From: Atherix ibis
Lineage: Eukaryota; Arthropoda; Insecta; Diptera; Athericidae
Assembly: GCA_958298945.1 (NCBI GenBank)
Contig: OY282607.1
Location: 80,627,868 to 80,691,867, forward strand
DNA length: 64,000 nt
Reading direction: 5' to 3'
Part shown: in pieces, positions 35,733 to 47,972 of the stretch
How the letters are laid out: every line of letters starts with the position of its first letter
Position numbering within the stretch: position 1 is the first letter of the stretch
Made by a program: the position numbers and the translations under genes
Notes under the pieces: generated by a model
What the model saw: the letters and a program-made list of their open reading frames with translations, nothing else
Told to the model about the DNA's origin: nothing
The model's database searches: none

Positions 35733-38700
35733 ATGTCGCGCAAAGCTACTCATTCTGGGAGTTGGTATAGTGATTCGAGTAAGTGAATAGAGGAGTGTAG
35801 TTTTTATATATTAAACGAGGAATCGATACTACAATGTATTTAGTTTCTGAATTTTGCAATATAAAGTGTATGGTTTTTGGAGTAATTAAACGGTCTATAT
35901 TTAAAGTTAATTAGTGCATTTGTAAAGAATTTCTTTTTGCATATACACTTACAAATGCTATTTTAAAGTAATTGCAGGTGCATCCAATTAGAAATTGAAC
36001 GTCTTTAGAATATTAAGTACGATAAGTATATTATACCGTTAGAAATTCATTTATGTGAATATTGGAACGGACAACAGCCGGGTTTATGACTATATAGTGA
36101 GCAGAAATAATTTGTATCTCCAAACTGACCATATCACAACGAAATTAAAGTTTATGTAGGAATTTTATTCAAGTGGCTGGGAATGTAAATTGTATATTCG
36201 TTCTCTTTGGTCAAAATATTAATGATTGATTAAATATTCCAGTTTTTTTCATACTTTAGTAGATATACTATAATTTCGAACGCAATTTAGAACAAATTTA
36301 ATCCAAGAAGTAAGACACCTGTCAAAAATATCTAATATAAAATATGTCTAGTGAGTATAAATACAAATGTCAAAAACCCGGAATTTTGTAAAGTGAACGT
36401 TTTTAAGACGAAATTTACTTTATTGTTTTGTGAGTATTTTCTAAAACGTATTCAACCGAACAAATGCTTTTCAGGTTATTTTTCATTTCTGAAATTAATA
36501 TATCTATATTTACATACCATGCGTTGGTGGCTTCCAAAAATAGTTCAATTACACATCAAGTTACACTGAACATATTATTGTAAAAGTAGAACAACTTATT
36601 TTCCAATTATAAAGTTTATTAGAAAATTTTAATTGAATTAATTTAAAAAATACTTGATAAAAATTTAAAATATGGAATTGAACTCTTATGCTTCACAATT
36701 ATTTACACACAATAAAGGCATATTATTGTGAATAGCGAGATAATGTTCAATGATTCATTGCAAAAGTAAATATTGATAAATATTATTGGCGGCAATCTCG
36801 GCTAAAATATTTTGAAACCAGTTTCTAACAATTTAATTAAAATCATAATATAATAATAACAAATTTATAAAATTAAAAAAATGTTGAAAATTAAGGAAAA
36901 AAATGAAAAAAACTGGAAAATTTAAATACTTAAAACATTGCGAAATGTCAAAAAACCTGTCAGCTGATATCGATAATGCATTGATTCGTGTATAGTGTTA
37001 ATGCGAGGAACCATTCGATTCCATTTCGTTTACACCGGAAGTTTGTGGCGCGACGGGGTACATAAATTTTTATATTTTTTCTAAATAACCAGATAGCTAG
37101 CCTTGCATTTCTACTACATACTGATTTTATACATAATATTAATATGCGCTTCATTTTTAATTGTGTGACTGAAATTTGAAGTGGGTGCCACCGTTATTGA
37201 CAAAAAGTATGCGAGGCTAATAAATTTTTTATGATAATATAAAATAAAGCCTTCTGCAATTTTCCTTTTATTTGATTTGTTTTGTTTAAATAGTATTTTT
37301 AATCAGGTTTATTTTAAAAATAATAATAGAAAATTAGCCAGAATTGTTATTATTAAGATTTCCCAGTATTGCAAAAATTTTTGCTATTCCTTAATTACAA
37401 AAAATAAAATACAAAAATAAACATTGATAAAAAACAACCGATGGAAAATATTAAAAATGATTATTTGGATTTTTTATCCGTAGTGCAAATTGCGTGCTCT
37501 GAAAAATTGTCACACAATAATGTATGCGCATTTTTACTTCTCCATTTATGATGATTTAGTTTAAAAATAAAATTTTTGTTTTAAATTTTAGGCGTAGAGC
37601 TTTCGAAGCAATTATCTAATTGGTTAAGGGATGCTGATCTGGAACATGGACCTGCAAGAGCACTAATTGCTCCGTAAGAAAATATTTATAAATTTTTGAA
37701 CATATTTAATGGAAAAATGGAAAATTTTTAGCCATGCTGGATATACATATTGCGGTTCGTGCGCTGCATTTGCCTACCGACAAGTAAGCCCGGTTCTTGT
37801 GTAAGTAAGCACTTCTAACAATTCAATAATCTTATTTGCAGTGAATTGTTATTAAATTATATATAGCAAGCGTATATTTATATTGGGTCCATCACATCAT
37901 GTTCGACTTCGAGGATGTGCACTCTCTGTTGCTGTGAAGTACAAAACACCATTCTATGATCTGAAAATTGATACTCAAAGTAAGTAATTAATAAATTTAA
38001 TAGTGGTTTCTATAGTCATATTCTATATTATAATCAATTTTATAAAAAATAATGATATTTTCTAATGTTTTTTTTTCTTCTTTTTATCTAAATGAAAAGT
38101 AAATGCTCAACTCGAAAGTACCGGGCAGTTTTCATGGATGGATATGAAAACGGATGAAGATGAACACAGCATCGAAATGCATTTGCCATATATTGCGAAA
38201 ATAATGGAAAAGTTTGTGGATGAATTATCTATTTGATCAATATTCATACTAAAATGTTTTGCTTTAGTTTTCAGGATCAGTTTACGATAGTTCCTATACT
38301 GGTTGGTTCTCTATCGCCCGAACAAGAAGCTACATATGGTGAAATATTAGTACCTCATTTTACCGATCCGCAAAACTTATTTATAATATCATCTGACTTT
38401 TGCCATTGGGGTCAAAGATTTCGTTATACCTTTCACGAAAAGTCTTGGGGTCCAATTCATAAATCTATTGAAAAGTTAGATAAACAGGTTTGTCTATTGT
38501 TAATATAATTTATTAAAATGTGTTATGATTAAAAAAATGTACATTTTTCAGGGAATGGATATAATTGAAAAGTTAAATCCGAAATTATTTACTGATTATT
38601 TAAAACAGTACAATAATACAATTTGTGGTAGACATCCAATTGGAATTATGTTAAATGCTGCAAATAAACTAAAAAGTCGTGGATATAATATAAGCTTTAA

Positions 38701-38791
38701 GTTTCTTAAATATGACCAGAGTAGCATGTGTAAATGTATGTCTGATTCAAGCGTTAGTTATGCATCTGGATCTTTAGTTTTCGAATCTTAA
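35733..38791 (+). CDS. Memo: MEMO1 homologue (seven exons)
   Basis: Exons 35733-35778, 37592-37673, 37732-37800, 37867-37979, 38100-38211, 38268-38487 and 38552-38791 join in frame to 293 residues (human MEMO1 has 297). All junctions are GT..AG. The protein belongs to the MEMO family, which has the fold of extradiol-type non-haem dioxygenases and has been linked to ErbB2-dependent cell motility, redox control and copper/iron binding. Conserved pocket residues are visible: His44 in [13 protein letters not shown], His76 in ILGPSHH, the [13 protein letters not shown] block, and Cys239 in TICGRHPIG. These correspond to human His49, His81 and Cys244. [14 protein letters not shown] in exon 5 and QDSSVSYA-like DSSVSYASG at the C terminus also match. 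The start [12 protein letters not shown] fits the family. Exon 1 is only 46 bp and is followed by a 1.8-kb intron; the other introns are 58-120 bp except where noted. The apparent ATGs at 38233 and 38525 are intronic. It converges with WASp, whose 3' end lies about 1.1 kb away. Confidence 0.94.
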
Positions 38792-38920
38792 ATATTCAAA
38801 TTTAATTTTGCATCATTTGTGTCGACTCATATTGTAATTGGAATTCTATTATTTGTTTTACTTGTGTTATTAGACACAACACATTTTTTTTTATATGACT
38901 AAAGAAATTCTGGAAATTGT

Positions 38921-38926
38921 AATAAA
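38921..38926 (+). promoter_or_regulatory. Memo polyadenylation signal
   Basis: AATAAA 130 bp downstream of the Memo stop codon, the first such hexamer after the coding region. Confidence 0.5.
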
Positions 38927-39439
38927 TCTTCAGCAATGAAAAAAGTAACATTTTTCCTTATATTTTATTTTTTTTGGGCTATCTAACTTTTTTTTTTAAT
39001 CAATGAGTAAACATAAAATGATTCCCATAGGAAGAATTCATTTATCTTGTTAAAAGCAATATTTTCGAATAGATTAATTATAAATCTAAGAAACGATGCT
39101 TAAATAGTGAGTGGAAATTCTATTTTTTATTTAAATAAATGCAATGATTATAAACAAAGTTACTACCTAAAATTAATAAGGGCAAAATTGAACTTAAAAT
39201 TTATAGACTAGATATAGAAATCTAAAGAAAATATTGTGTGTTGGATAGTGAGGAACAAAATTTAAAAAAAAATAATTCAACGTAATTTATTATAAAAAGT
39301 GTTTACATAGTTGAACTGTACAATACAAAAATAGGTTCATTTGACTACTCATGATTAATAATTATGTTAATTATAATACATGCTTGAAAAATGTATAAGT
39401 ACGACTTTTATAGAATTTACTAGTCTTATCTTTCTTTAC

Positions 39440-39650
39440 TATACAGAAAAGTCCTATAAAGCAACCGGACGATTCTAATAACTTATCGATTTCGTAATTA
39501 CACAAGTTCCGAAGTGTTGCTTATCGATACACGTACCAGAAATTATTTGACAAATCATCATGTCTGATTTGTCCATACGGATTAAGTATCCAGCCCACCG
39601 CAGCGTATTGAACTTAATTGTATTCACAACTGGGTGGTTTTACCAAATTA
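39440..39650 (-). mobile_element. LINE fragment (C-terminal ORF2 remnant)
   Basis: On the minus strand the sequence reads KFNTLRWAGYLIRMDKSDM, a degraded version of the RLRWLGHVxRMD motif found downstream of the reverse transcriptase in many non-LTR retrotransposons. It is followed by about 40 further codons without other recognisable features. It lies between the convergent 3' ends of Memo and WASp. It may belong to the same element family as the reverse-transcriptase piece at 43640. Confidence 0.6.
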
Positions 39651-39798
39651 TTTTCGTATGGAATTTATTTTAAATATCAAATTCGAGTTATGGTCATCAC
39701 TTGATAGGCACTATTCCTTCACTAGTTTAATTAAAAAAAAATTAACGTTTCCATTGGTCTAATAGTTTATATTTCTTATATTTAAAGAATTCGAATTG

Positions 39799-39804
39799 TT
39801 TATT
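39799..39804 (-). promoter_or_regulatory. WASp polyadenylation signal
   Basis: AATAAA on the minus strand about 65 bp after the WASp stop codon. Confidence 0.5.
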
Positions 39805-39867
39805 TGATGTAACATTTTTTTTTAAATAGTTTATAGGCAATATTATTTGATAAATGAATTGCAAAAC

Positions 39868-42049
39868 TCAATCCCATTCCCCGTCATTTTCAGAACTTTT
39901 ATCATCTTCATCTGATGAAGACTGAATTGCCTTGCCTCGTTCCTGCAAAGCTCTCCTAAGTATATCAGCAAGATCATCAGTTAGTCCATCACTGTCGCTA
40001 ATTCTTACTGAAGCAGTTTTTTCCCTAGATATAGGTGCTGGTCGCAAATCTACACCTTGTCTAATTTCGGATAGAAGTTCAGTTCTAGAATCATTATTGC
40101 CAACAGTCGATGGAGTTGGATCCACTTTCTAAAATAAATTAATTAGAAGCATTAATATATGCTTTAATTAGTTAGATGTCATGGAGATATTACTTTCAAT
40201 GGAATTCCTTTTCGTATACTTTCCAAGAGTGCACCACGGGTATCATTAGCAGAACTACCGCTTTGAATTTGTGCTGGTATCTGTGGAGGTGGTGGTGGTG
40301 GAGGTGGCATTGGGGCACTCGTTTGTGTTACAGGTGCCTGCAAAATTAAAAACGATTAGTCAATGCATATTGATTCTACGCAAAATGTACTTCATGTGAA
40401 ATAATTGGTGCTGGTCTAAGAATAATTTTATTCTTCGAAGTTGGTATAACAGTTGGTACTGCTGGTGGTGGTTGTCTTGCAGGAGGTTGTATAGGAGCTG
40501 ACCTTTGCAAGCCATTTTGACTTTGTTCCGATAAGATTGGGCTAACAGGAACATTCGTACGTATCGGTTGTCTTGATGGTACAGGAGGTGGAGTTGATTG
40601 TGTCTGCACATTTGGTTCATCTTTTATTTCAGAACTTGACATATACTGTTCAACGAAACCGTATATGAAGTCTCTTGTGCTACGATCGTTTAGCTGAAAT
40701 ATATATCACATTATTCATCAATATTTTTAACGTAACAATGTGTATTTAACTATTTAACTTACATGTTGTTCAGATACACCTGCCTTTTTTAAAAATTCGT
40801 CGATCATTTTATTTTCAGTTCCCGCAACATTCAATCCTTTTTCATTGTCCCAGCCTACATGTTGTATATGTTGAAAATTGGTTGGGTTGCTAATATCAGC
40901 TTTAGTGTATTTCTTTCTCTTATCTTTTCCTCGTTTTGTTGAACATGTTATATGTGGCATTGATGGAATGAAATTTGTTTGATTTTCGAATTTAGTTGTT
41001 TCATCCACACTTTGACACTTAGGAATGACGTTCGGTTTTCCCCGATCACGTTTTTCTATAAAAATGTTATGTACATTTGTTTATGAAGTAAATATAATAT
41101 ATTTGTTTACAAACCATGTTTTCTGTTAGGATTTTTAACAATTGTCGTGACAGCCTTCCAGAATAGCATACATTCATCTTCGGAGGCAAAATTTAACGCG
41201 ACGATACCACTCTAATGTGAGTTTTTTTGTGTGTTTAACTTTAAATAATTTATTATTTTAAATGCATACCTTTCCTTCAAACACTAATAAATAAGGACGC
41301 ACAGCGTCTAATTGTATGGAATCATATAATTCATGCTCCCAAACTAAATCATTTCTTTGTAAACAATACAATCTTAGAAAATACGATAGTTTAGCATAAT
41401 CCTTTACAAAACATATTACGCCAGTGTATTCCTTCTTCCAATGGGAGTGAGCTGGCGCTTCCGTCACGAAAAGTTGTACAACAGCTGTAGCCAAGGACTA
41501 TTGGATGAAATGAAGAAAAAAAATAAAAAATACAATTAAAGTTAAATTGAATATTCGACATTTTATTTGGTCATTCATAAAAGCAATATTTATGAAAAAT
41601 TTTGGTATTACTACTTCGTTTATATTGAAAATACAAAAGAAAATTTTGGAAGGTCCAAAGGCAATCCAATCCGCCCCTGGAAACTTTCTAAAAAGTTGTT
41701 TACTCAACTTGTTACACATCGTTTTAGCAAATCACAAAACATGTGTGCTTTTTAATTTTATATATGATTTATGAGCTGCTATAATATAAGTTCGATTAAA
41801 CATGTACTGACATTCCTCAAATTACACTCGGATTGAAGGCTTATCACTTCAATATTGACACATAGACGTTTTGTCATAGCAGTTTTTAATATCTTCAATT
41901 CTCATTAATTAAAGTATGCGCAAATCTGGTTAATATACATAATTATCCACAATACTTACTGGAGATTTTTTAGGAAACAAACTAAAGAGTTGTTCATTTT
42001 GTTCTGAATTCAAAAGCAAGCTAACTTTGTTGACTTTTCGTTTCTCCAT
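39868..42049 (-). CDS. WASp: WASp homologue (seven exons)
   Basis: Minus-strand exons 42049-41960, 41497-41270, 41211-41115, 41055-40763, 40693-40391, 40337-40194 and 40128-39868 join in frame to 471 residues. WASp proteins relay Cdc42/PIP2 and SH3-adaptor signals to the Arp2/3 complex to nucleate branched actin. Domains in order: WH1 at about 10-138 (AVVQLFVTEA, GVICFVKDY..SYFLRLY, LVWEHELY, FASEDECMLFW); a basic stretch followed by the CRIB/GBD at about 190-210 (ISNPTNFQHIQHVGWD) with the autoinhibitory helix segment to about 260; a proline-rich linker including eight consecutive prolines near 348; two WH2 actin-binding motifs (RGALLESIRKGIPLK, 371-385; RTELLSEIRQGVDL, 400-413); a central helix (DDLADILRRALQERG); and an acidic tail ending EWD with the conserved penultimate Trp. 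All Arp2/3-activating parts are present. The start MEKRKVNKVSLLL matches the family N terminus. The protein is shorter than Drosophila WASp mainly in the proline-rich region. Exon 7 begins within KVDP, not at the GTG used by a simple ORF caller. Confidence 0.95.
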
Positions 42050-42284
42050 AGCAGCTGCTTACCCACTTAACTTTCAAATATTATCAAAATTATGTACCGT
42101 GAATCAGCAATACATTCTCCACAAAGCAAACTTCACACTAATTGAAAGAAGAGAGAATTGTGGCTCGCTTGCATATGCGGACAAACGTAGATCGACAAAT
42201 ATGTGCGAGAATGAAAATTTGAGGAGAAATTTAAAAAGTTTTGTCGAAATTTTAGAAAAGCAAATATAACATTCCGTTATTTTC

Positions 42285-42921
42285 CTTAGATTATAGAAGA
42301 ATAGAATAGGCCTCTGCACAAAAATTCCCTTCAAATTAGTTAGAGAATACATACTTAAGAACGTACACACTTGCAAAATAACCTTCCATGAAATACTTCG
42401 TATTTTGAAAAAAAACTTCCTATTTTCTATCATAAAGAATAAAACTATTTATGCAAATTGTATTGTAAGTAAAATATTTAAAATTTAATATAGCCGCACT
42501 TAAAGTTTTATTGCCCGATAAGTATTTAAATGTAAGCAAGAGTATGCAAGAAAATCGGTATGTCCACCATTTCATGGAGAATGGCGTGTTTTAAAATTCT
42601 CCAAAAGTCTAAAAAAATGAGGCGTTTGATATTTAATTGTTATTTACAATATAAATAATAAACCTTAAAATAATATTCTATTCAATTCCAGAAGATTGAA
42701 AATAATAAATGTTGTCTTCTGTCGTGTTTAAATTATATTTTTCTTTGAAATAAATGAGTTAAAATGTCTATTACGATAACTAGATGTCAGTGGGTGTCAT
42801 GTCTACATAAAAAAATCTACAAAAAAGTTTGCAAGCGTTACGGTTCTCGCCGTTTTTAAGATAATTTATACACATACGAAAATCTGACGTTCGGGCCTAT
42901 TCAGGTATTCTTTAATCTAAG
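42285..42921. mobile_element. Non-autonomous transposon, 8-bp-TSD family (copy 2)
   Basis: A 637-bp element with inverted ends CTTAGATTATAG (left) and CTTAGATTAAAG (right, minus strand), both continuing to a shared (A)GGCC. The flanking octamers TTATTTTC (42277-42284) and CTATTTTC (42922-42929) differ at one base and look like an 8-bp target duplication. The interior matches copies 1 and 3 and has no transposase. It sits about 240 bp upstream of the WASp start codon, so it may lie in or next to the WASp promoter. Confidence 0.75.
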
Positions 42922-42929
42922 CTATTTTC

Positions 42930-43640
42930 GGTCGCACACTGATGGTTATAGCAACACAATTCGACGCCATCTAGTTTTTCCAGTCAAAATTTTAAAACCT
43001 TCACAATATTATATGAATGCACAAGACTCCGACTGCATTTTTTCCGAAATAGGACTTGTTTTAATTTTGCATATTGTTGTTTGACAGTTTTTATTGAAAT
43101 AAGGTAAGTGAATGCATTACCATTATTTATAAATCATAAATTATTGTTGCAATTATATTTAATTACTTAATTCGGACCAAATTCGTTAATTTTTTTGACA
43201 TTATGGTTTCAGTTGGCCGGCAACCAAATACAATAGCAAAGGGTCTTTTGAACAAAATTATTTTATTTTGTTTATAAATAAAACTATTTAATTTTATTTT
43301 AATTCAATTGATTATATATTTATTTTTCAATTATGTATATACACGTCCTTTGCTAATAATTCTGGTTTTATAATTTATTATTATCATATGGAATCGTGTA
43401 AACTAGCCCATTGGGGTTAATAGCGCTGTACCAATTTGTGCGACATCTACGTGACAGTGGATACTCCACTGAACGAAAGTGCACAGTAATACCATACTTT
43501 TAGCAGCTGCTATTTTCAGCATACTATTCAGGAACAACAGACGCTGTGCGGGAATTTCTGTTCGTTGCCAGTAGCTGTGCGGGAATTTCTTCCGTGATGT
43601 TGTCGGCTGTATTGTCAGGAAAATGATTTAACTCTTTCGA
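42930..43640. other. Intergenic sequence
   Basis: No supportable gene or repeat was recognised. The 42930-43110 part is somewhat less AT-rich and could include WASp upstream sequence displaced by the neighbouring insertion; this is speculative. Confidence 0.35.
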
Positions 43641-44215
43641 AGCTATAATCTCCTATCTGTATGCGACTAATGCTAATTGGCCTTGGCTTCGTCGCCATGT
43701 ATTTTGTTTTGCCTTTATTAATCTTCTTCTGTATAAGATATAATCTTCTATATGTATGCGAGTAGTGCTATAAATGGTCGCCAACGCTACCATCATGTAC
43801 TTTGTTTTGCCTTCATTGATATGCAGCCCAAGATTTTTTGCCACTGCCTCAATATTACTGACGGTCTTTTGTACAGTTTTTTCTGATCGAAAAATAATGT
43901 CTTAATGAGGATGGTACCTCTCATGCTGACCCCTAAGTCATAACGAATCTTTTTTTCCAGCGCCAGAATAAAGAGATCGCACGAAAGTACATCTCCTTGC
44001 CAGATACCATTGTGTATGTTAAATGTCTCAAAATGTGATTCAGCTACTTTTAGTCTAGTCAGCCTAACCAATTTTTCTGCGCTGTCGAACTCTCTTATGG
44101 ATGTGAAGAGTTTTACCCCCTGTTTACCATATTCCAATAGTTTTTCGATCGACTGCCGCAAAGAAAAGATCTGATCTGTTGCTGATTCATCTGGAGCGAA
44201 GTCTCTCTAGTATGG
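43640..44215 (-). pseudogene. LINE reverse-transcriptase fragment
   Basis: Minus strand 44161-43793 encodes EFDSAEKLVRLTRLKVAESHF, GIWQGDVLSCDLFILALEKKIR and SMRGTILIKT, matching the RT core of jockey/CR1-like non-LTR elements (RQGDxLSxxLF motif with Arg changed to Trp). A frame jump removes the FADD box. NLGLHINEGKTKYM follows, which corresponds to the region after the catalytic box. The segment 43640-43840 contains an imperfect direct duplication (TATGCGA-TA-TGCTA..GTA-TTTGTTTTGCCTT-ATT). Neither end of an element is visible. Confidence 0.75.
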
Positions 44216-44574
44216 GCTAATAATTTTTTCATCGAAAGGGGCTGCTATCCTGCTTAGGTAAGAAGCAATTCCCTATATTTTCCACCATATTCTCTAAGCA
44301 TACTATAATATGGAGGTGCGAAATGTCGGTTGGGCCATTGTTTAACAATAGATTGCGGGACGGAGTCAATTTGACTCATTCATGATTTTATTGTTATATA
44401 CATAGAAAAATTTAAATAATTTTTTTTAAAACATATGTTGGTTTTTAATAGATTTATAAAATGTATACAAACACTAATTCCTTCCCCTTCACACTCCTTA
44501 GTTTCAAAAATCCATATGTACTATACCTATTTTGGCGGATTAGAGTCAAATTGACTCATTAATTATTTTTATAT

Positions 44575-46080
44575 TTGAAAGTGAATCAAGTGATAGTGAT
44601 CGTTATATACTCGAAACTCGTGGCAAAAAGAGAGTACGATATATTCCAGGTTTTGAAACCGAAAGTGAATTAGACACTGCAGATAGATCTGCCAATGAAG
44701 AAATTTTAACACAAAAAGCTGCTGATAGGACATTATGGGAAACAATGAAAGCTAGTAGAAATATTGGTAGATTTCCCGGTCATACCAAATTTAAAGACAT
44801 CTCAGGGCCAACTTCCTATTCCAAAAGAAATATTACACTTGATACTGTAAAAAGTGCTTTTAATTTGATAATCGACGAAAGTATAATGGAATGTATAAAA
44901 CCATGCACTGAACTCGAAGCTCGTAAAGTTTTGCAAAAAGACTGGACAGTAACAAAGTCGCAACTATGGGCCCTTGTAGGAATTTTGTATGCTAGAGGAG
45001 CTTATGAGACAAGAAATTTGAAGTGTTCTTATATATGGTCTATATCATTTTTTACCTCCTTTTTTAGCCCGGACGAATGTGTAGAGATAAGTTCCGAGAA
45101 ATACTTCAATTTATACGTTTTGATAAGAAAAATAAACGAAGTGAACGATTGAAAAAAGACAAATTTGCCTTGATTTCAAGAGTATGGGAAAAATTTATTG
45201 AGAATAGTCAGGGTTGTTATAAACCTGGGGATAACATAACAGTCGATGAGCAATTGTTCTCAACTAAAGCCAGATGGCCATTTACTCAATACATGCCGAA
45301 TAAACTAGATAAATTTGGCATCAAATTCTGGTTCGCTGCGGATGTTAGAGAATGAAGGGCAAGAATGAAGCCCGCGGATCAAATATTTCCTTGAGCGAAT
45401 TTGTTGTATATAAAATCACTGAGACATATTTAGGTTGTGCACGAAATATTACTACAGACATTTTTTTTACAATTTTGTATCACTTGCAAAAAGGTTACGC
45501 TTGAAAAACACTTTATTGGTTGGAACAATACGAGCCAATAGAAAAGAATTGCCTAAAATTGCAAAAGCCAAGAAGGACAACATGACACGGTTTTCCACAC
45601 AACTTCATAAAACGAAAGACTGTACTGTTCCTATTTATGAAAGTACTATTGAGCTCAAAGCATCGAAGTGTAGAAATTGAAAAATATAAAAAATATATCC
45701 TGGAAACTAAAACATTTTATAATAAGACTAAGTATGGAGTTAATATACTTGATCAAATGGCGTGAAAATATAGTACCAAAGCAGGCTCTCGCAGATGGCC
45801 CCTTTACGTGTTCTATAACATCTTAGATTTAAGCAGCAATCAATGTTTTGGTTTTATATAAAGACGTCACTCAAGTAAAAATCTTAAGGGAAGCATTTTT
45901 TTCCAATTGGCTGCAGAACTAAGCGGCAACTATGACCATGAAGCCGAAAATACTTTCACACCTTTATCTAATAAGAGTATACAGAATCTTTAAAAACAGT
46001 TGAATTGTCAAGTTCAAGTGTCATGCAGGAGAAATAGAAGTAGGGGCTAAATGTAATAAAAAAATCTGCGGAAAATGTAT
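44575..46080 (+). pseudogene. piggyBac transposase pseudogene
   Basis: Recognisable blocks run in family order: an acidic Ser-rich N terminus (SESSDSDR); DWTVTKSQLWALVGILYARGAYE; after a frameshift, MCRDKFREILQFIRFD, RSERLKKDKFALISRVW and ITVDEQLFSTKARWPFTQYMPNKLDKFGIKFW (first catalytic Asp in VDEQ); after stops and a further frameshift, SLAKRLRLKNTLLVGTIRANRKELPK; and then TKYGVNILDQMA (third Asp) followed by a stop and KAGSRRWPLYVFYNILDL. A Cys-rich tail (CHAGEIEVGAKC..KICGKC, to 46077) matches the C-terminal zinc-binding domain. At least three frameshifts and several stops mean no active enzyme. Confidence 0.9.
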
Positions 46081-46098
46081 TTTAAAAAACGCAATATA

Positions 46099-46835
46099 CG
46101 AGGTCTGTTTAAAAAGTTACGTACATTGGATTTTCGATTTTTTGTGGCGTTATGTTGGTACTCATATCTCTCACTTATGCTGACAAGTTCGGCCATTTTG
46201 AATGTTCAGTTAATTTTTGACAGCTGCTTTGCTTGCACGTGTTTTGGCTCATCTTCGATTTTTGCCCATTCCAAAAAATTGATCAAAGAATCTGTTTCGG
46301 GAACAAGAAAAAGTCACAGGGGGCCATATCTGGGGAATACGGTGACTACGGCATTATTAGTGTGTTTATTTTTGGCCAAAAATTAGCGACCAAACAACGA
46401 TGCGTGAGCAGGGGCTTTATGGTGCAAAAGCCAATTTTTGTTCTTTGCTTACAGTGAAGGTAATATTCCTTATTAATCGTTCTACCCTGTGGCAAGAACT
46501 CATCATGCACCACGCCCCTGCAATCGAAGAAAACTGTAAGCAAAACCTTTACATTCTACCGAATTTGATGCGCTGTTTTCGGTCTTGGCTCGTGCAGCAG
46601 CTTCCATTGGGATGATTGGTTTCTACGTCATAACCACAAACCCATGATTCGTCACCAGCTATGGCCCTCTGGAGCAAATTTAGATCGTCGCGGACAGAGT
46701 CCAACAGCTCCTTAGCAATGTTAATGCGATGCTGTCTTTGGTCGAAAATGGGCAAAAATCGAAGACGAGCCAAAAGATGTGCAAGCAAAGCAGCTGTCAA
46801 AAATTAACTGAACATTCAAAATGGCCGAACTTGTC
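46099..46835 (-). mobile_element. Truncated mariner with CGAGGTCTGTTC ends (copy C)
   Basis: Inserted at a TA just after the piggyBac transposase C terminus. The left end CGAGGTCTGTTTAAA matches copies A and B. The right arm keeps its inner part (GCTGCTTTGC...GGCCGAACTTGTC on the plus strand) but the terminal 100 bp or so are missing, ending 20 bp before the next transposon. The minus strand encodes KELLDSVRDDLNLLQRAIAGDESWVCGYDVET (first Asp block with Thr to Ala before GDES) and a VFFDCRGVVHDEFLPQGRTINKEYY piece. Confidence 0.8.
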
Positions 46836-46854
46836 ATTTGTTTTGAATAAAGTG

Positions 46855-47972
46855 CTTAGATTAAAGAAGAACTGGATAGGCCTCTACACAAAAATGCTGA
46901 CCGAATTTTGTGGCAATACATTCATAGAACGCACACACATGCAATACAACAGAAACGGCGTAAATCATTGGGGGCCAATTTAAAAGTTCAGTATGCGATT
47001 GAAGCGGTTCGTTTAAAACCCTTTTTAATATGTGATATCATTTATGCGTAAAGAAGCAGATTTTTTAATATTGCGTGTTTTGTTGTTTGATGGAATTAGT
47101 TTTGTAAACATGCAATAAAACACAGTTTTATTTTTTTTAAATATTTATTTATTTATTATGTATTTTCATTTTATTTATTTCACTGTATATTATTAATTAA
47201 AGCAGAATTTTTAAAGTGGGGAATAGTATATAAAAATATGAATTGTAAGTTATTTGATTATATGAAAGCAATTATGTGCGCAATAAGATAACTAAATTAC
47301 AATATGAAAAATTTAATGTACTTAAAAAATTAATAACTAATACTCTAAGAAAAAAGAAAACAATATAATATGGTCTAATAGAGCAATCAAAACAAATTTA
47401 TTTAAATAATAAGCTTACCGAAGAATAAACTTTATTTATTATAACACAATGAAAACAGCAAGGGAAAATAGACAGAAAAATTCGGTCCCTTAAACTTTCT
47501 TACACACACTTTATATACACCGGCACTGTACTATTTTATGGTAAACATTGAACTGTCAACATCGAATTCACAAATGACAAAGCTAACCCCCAAGTCTCCA
47601 CTTTCATGGAGAATTAAAGTTTTCAAACTCTCCGAAAGTCTACAAAATTGAGGCGCTTCATATTTGATTGATATTTACGAAATGTATAATAAACCTAAAA
47701 TAGAATTCCATTTCGTATCAAAAGATTGTACAAAAAATTAAAATGACCTATCGTTGTATTTAAATTGTATTTTTGTTTCCAGTAAGTGAATTAAAATAAA
47801 TATAAATTATGCTTTTGCAATTAAATAAATTTCCATTACGACACATAGATGGCAGTGGGTGTCATGTCTACATAAAAAAATTTTGACAGTCATATCCCCC
47901 ACGTAAAAATTTTTACACAAAATTGCGTATACATATACGGTAGGGGCCTATCCAGGTATTCTTTAATCTAAG
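46855..47972. mobile_element. Non-autonomous transposon, 8-bp-TSD family (copy 3)
   Basis: Inverted ends CTTAGATTAAAGAA on both sides, extending to TGGATAGGCC. Perfect 8-bp flanking duplications ATAAAGTG lie at 46847-46854 and 47973-47980. At 1118 bp it is the longest of the three copies, yet it carries no recognisable transposase. An 8-bp duplication is typical of hAT and P superfamilies, but the terminal sequence matches neither in any way I can name. It is nested inside the piggyBac element. Confidence 0.85.

Noticed and set aside
36968..36975. TATCGATA (DREF-type site) in Memo intron 1, also at 39522
   Set aside because: Single 8-mers in AT-rich DNA are weak evidence. The second lies within the LINE remnant, and neither is at a supported promoter.
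41498..41959. Overlapping 60-75 codon frames in WASp intron 1
   Set aside because: They occur on both strands with no family resemblance, and the WH1 domain is complete without them.
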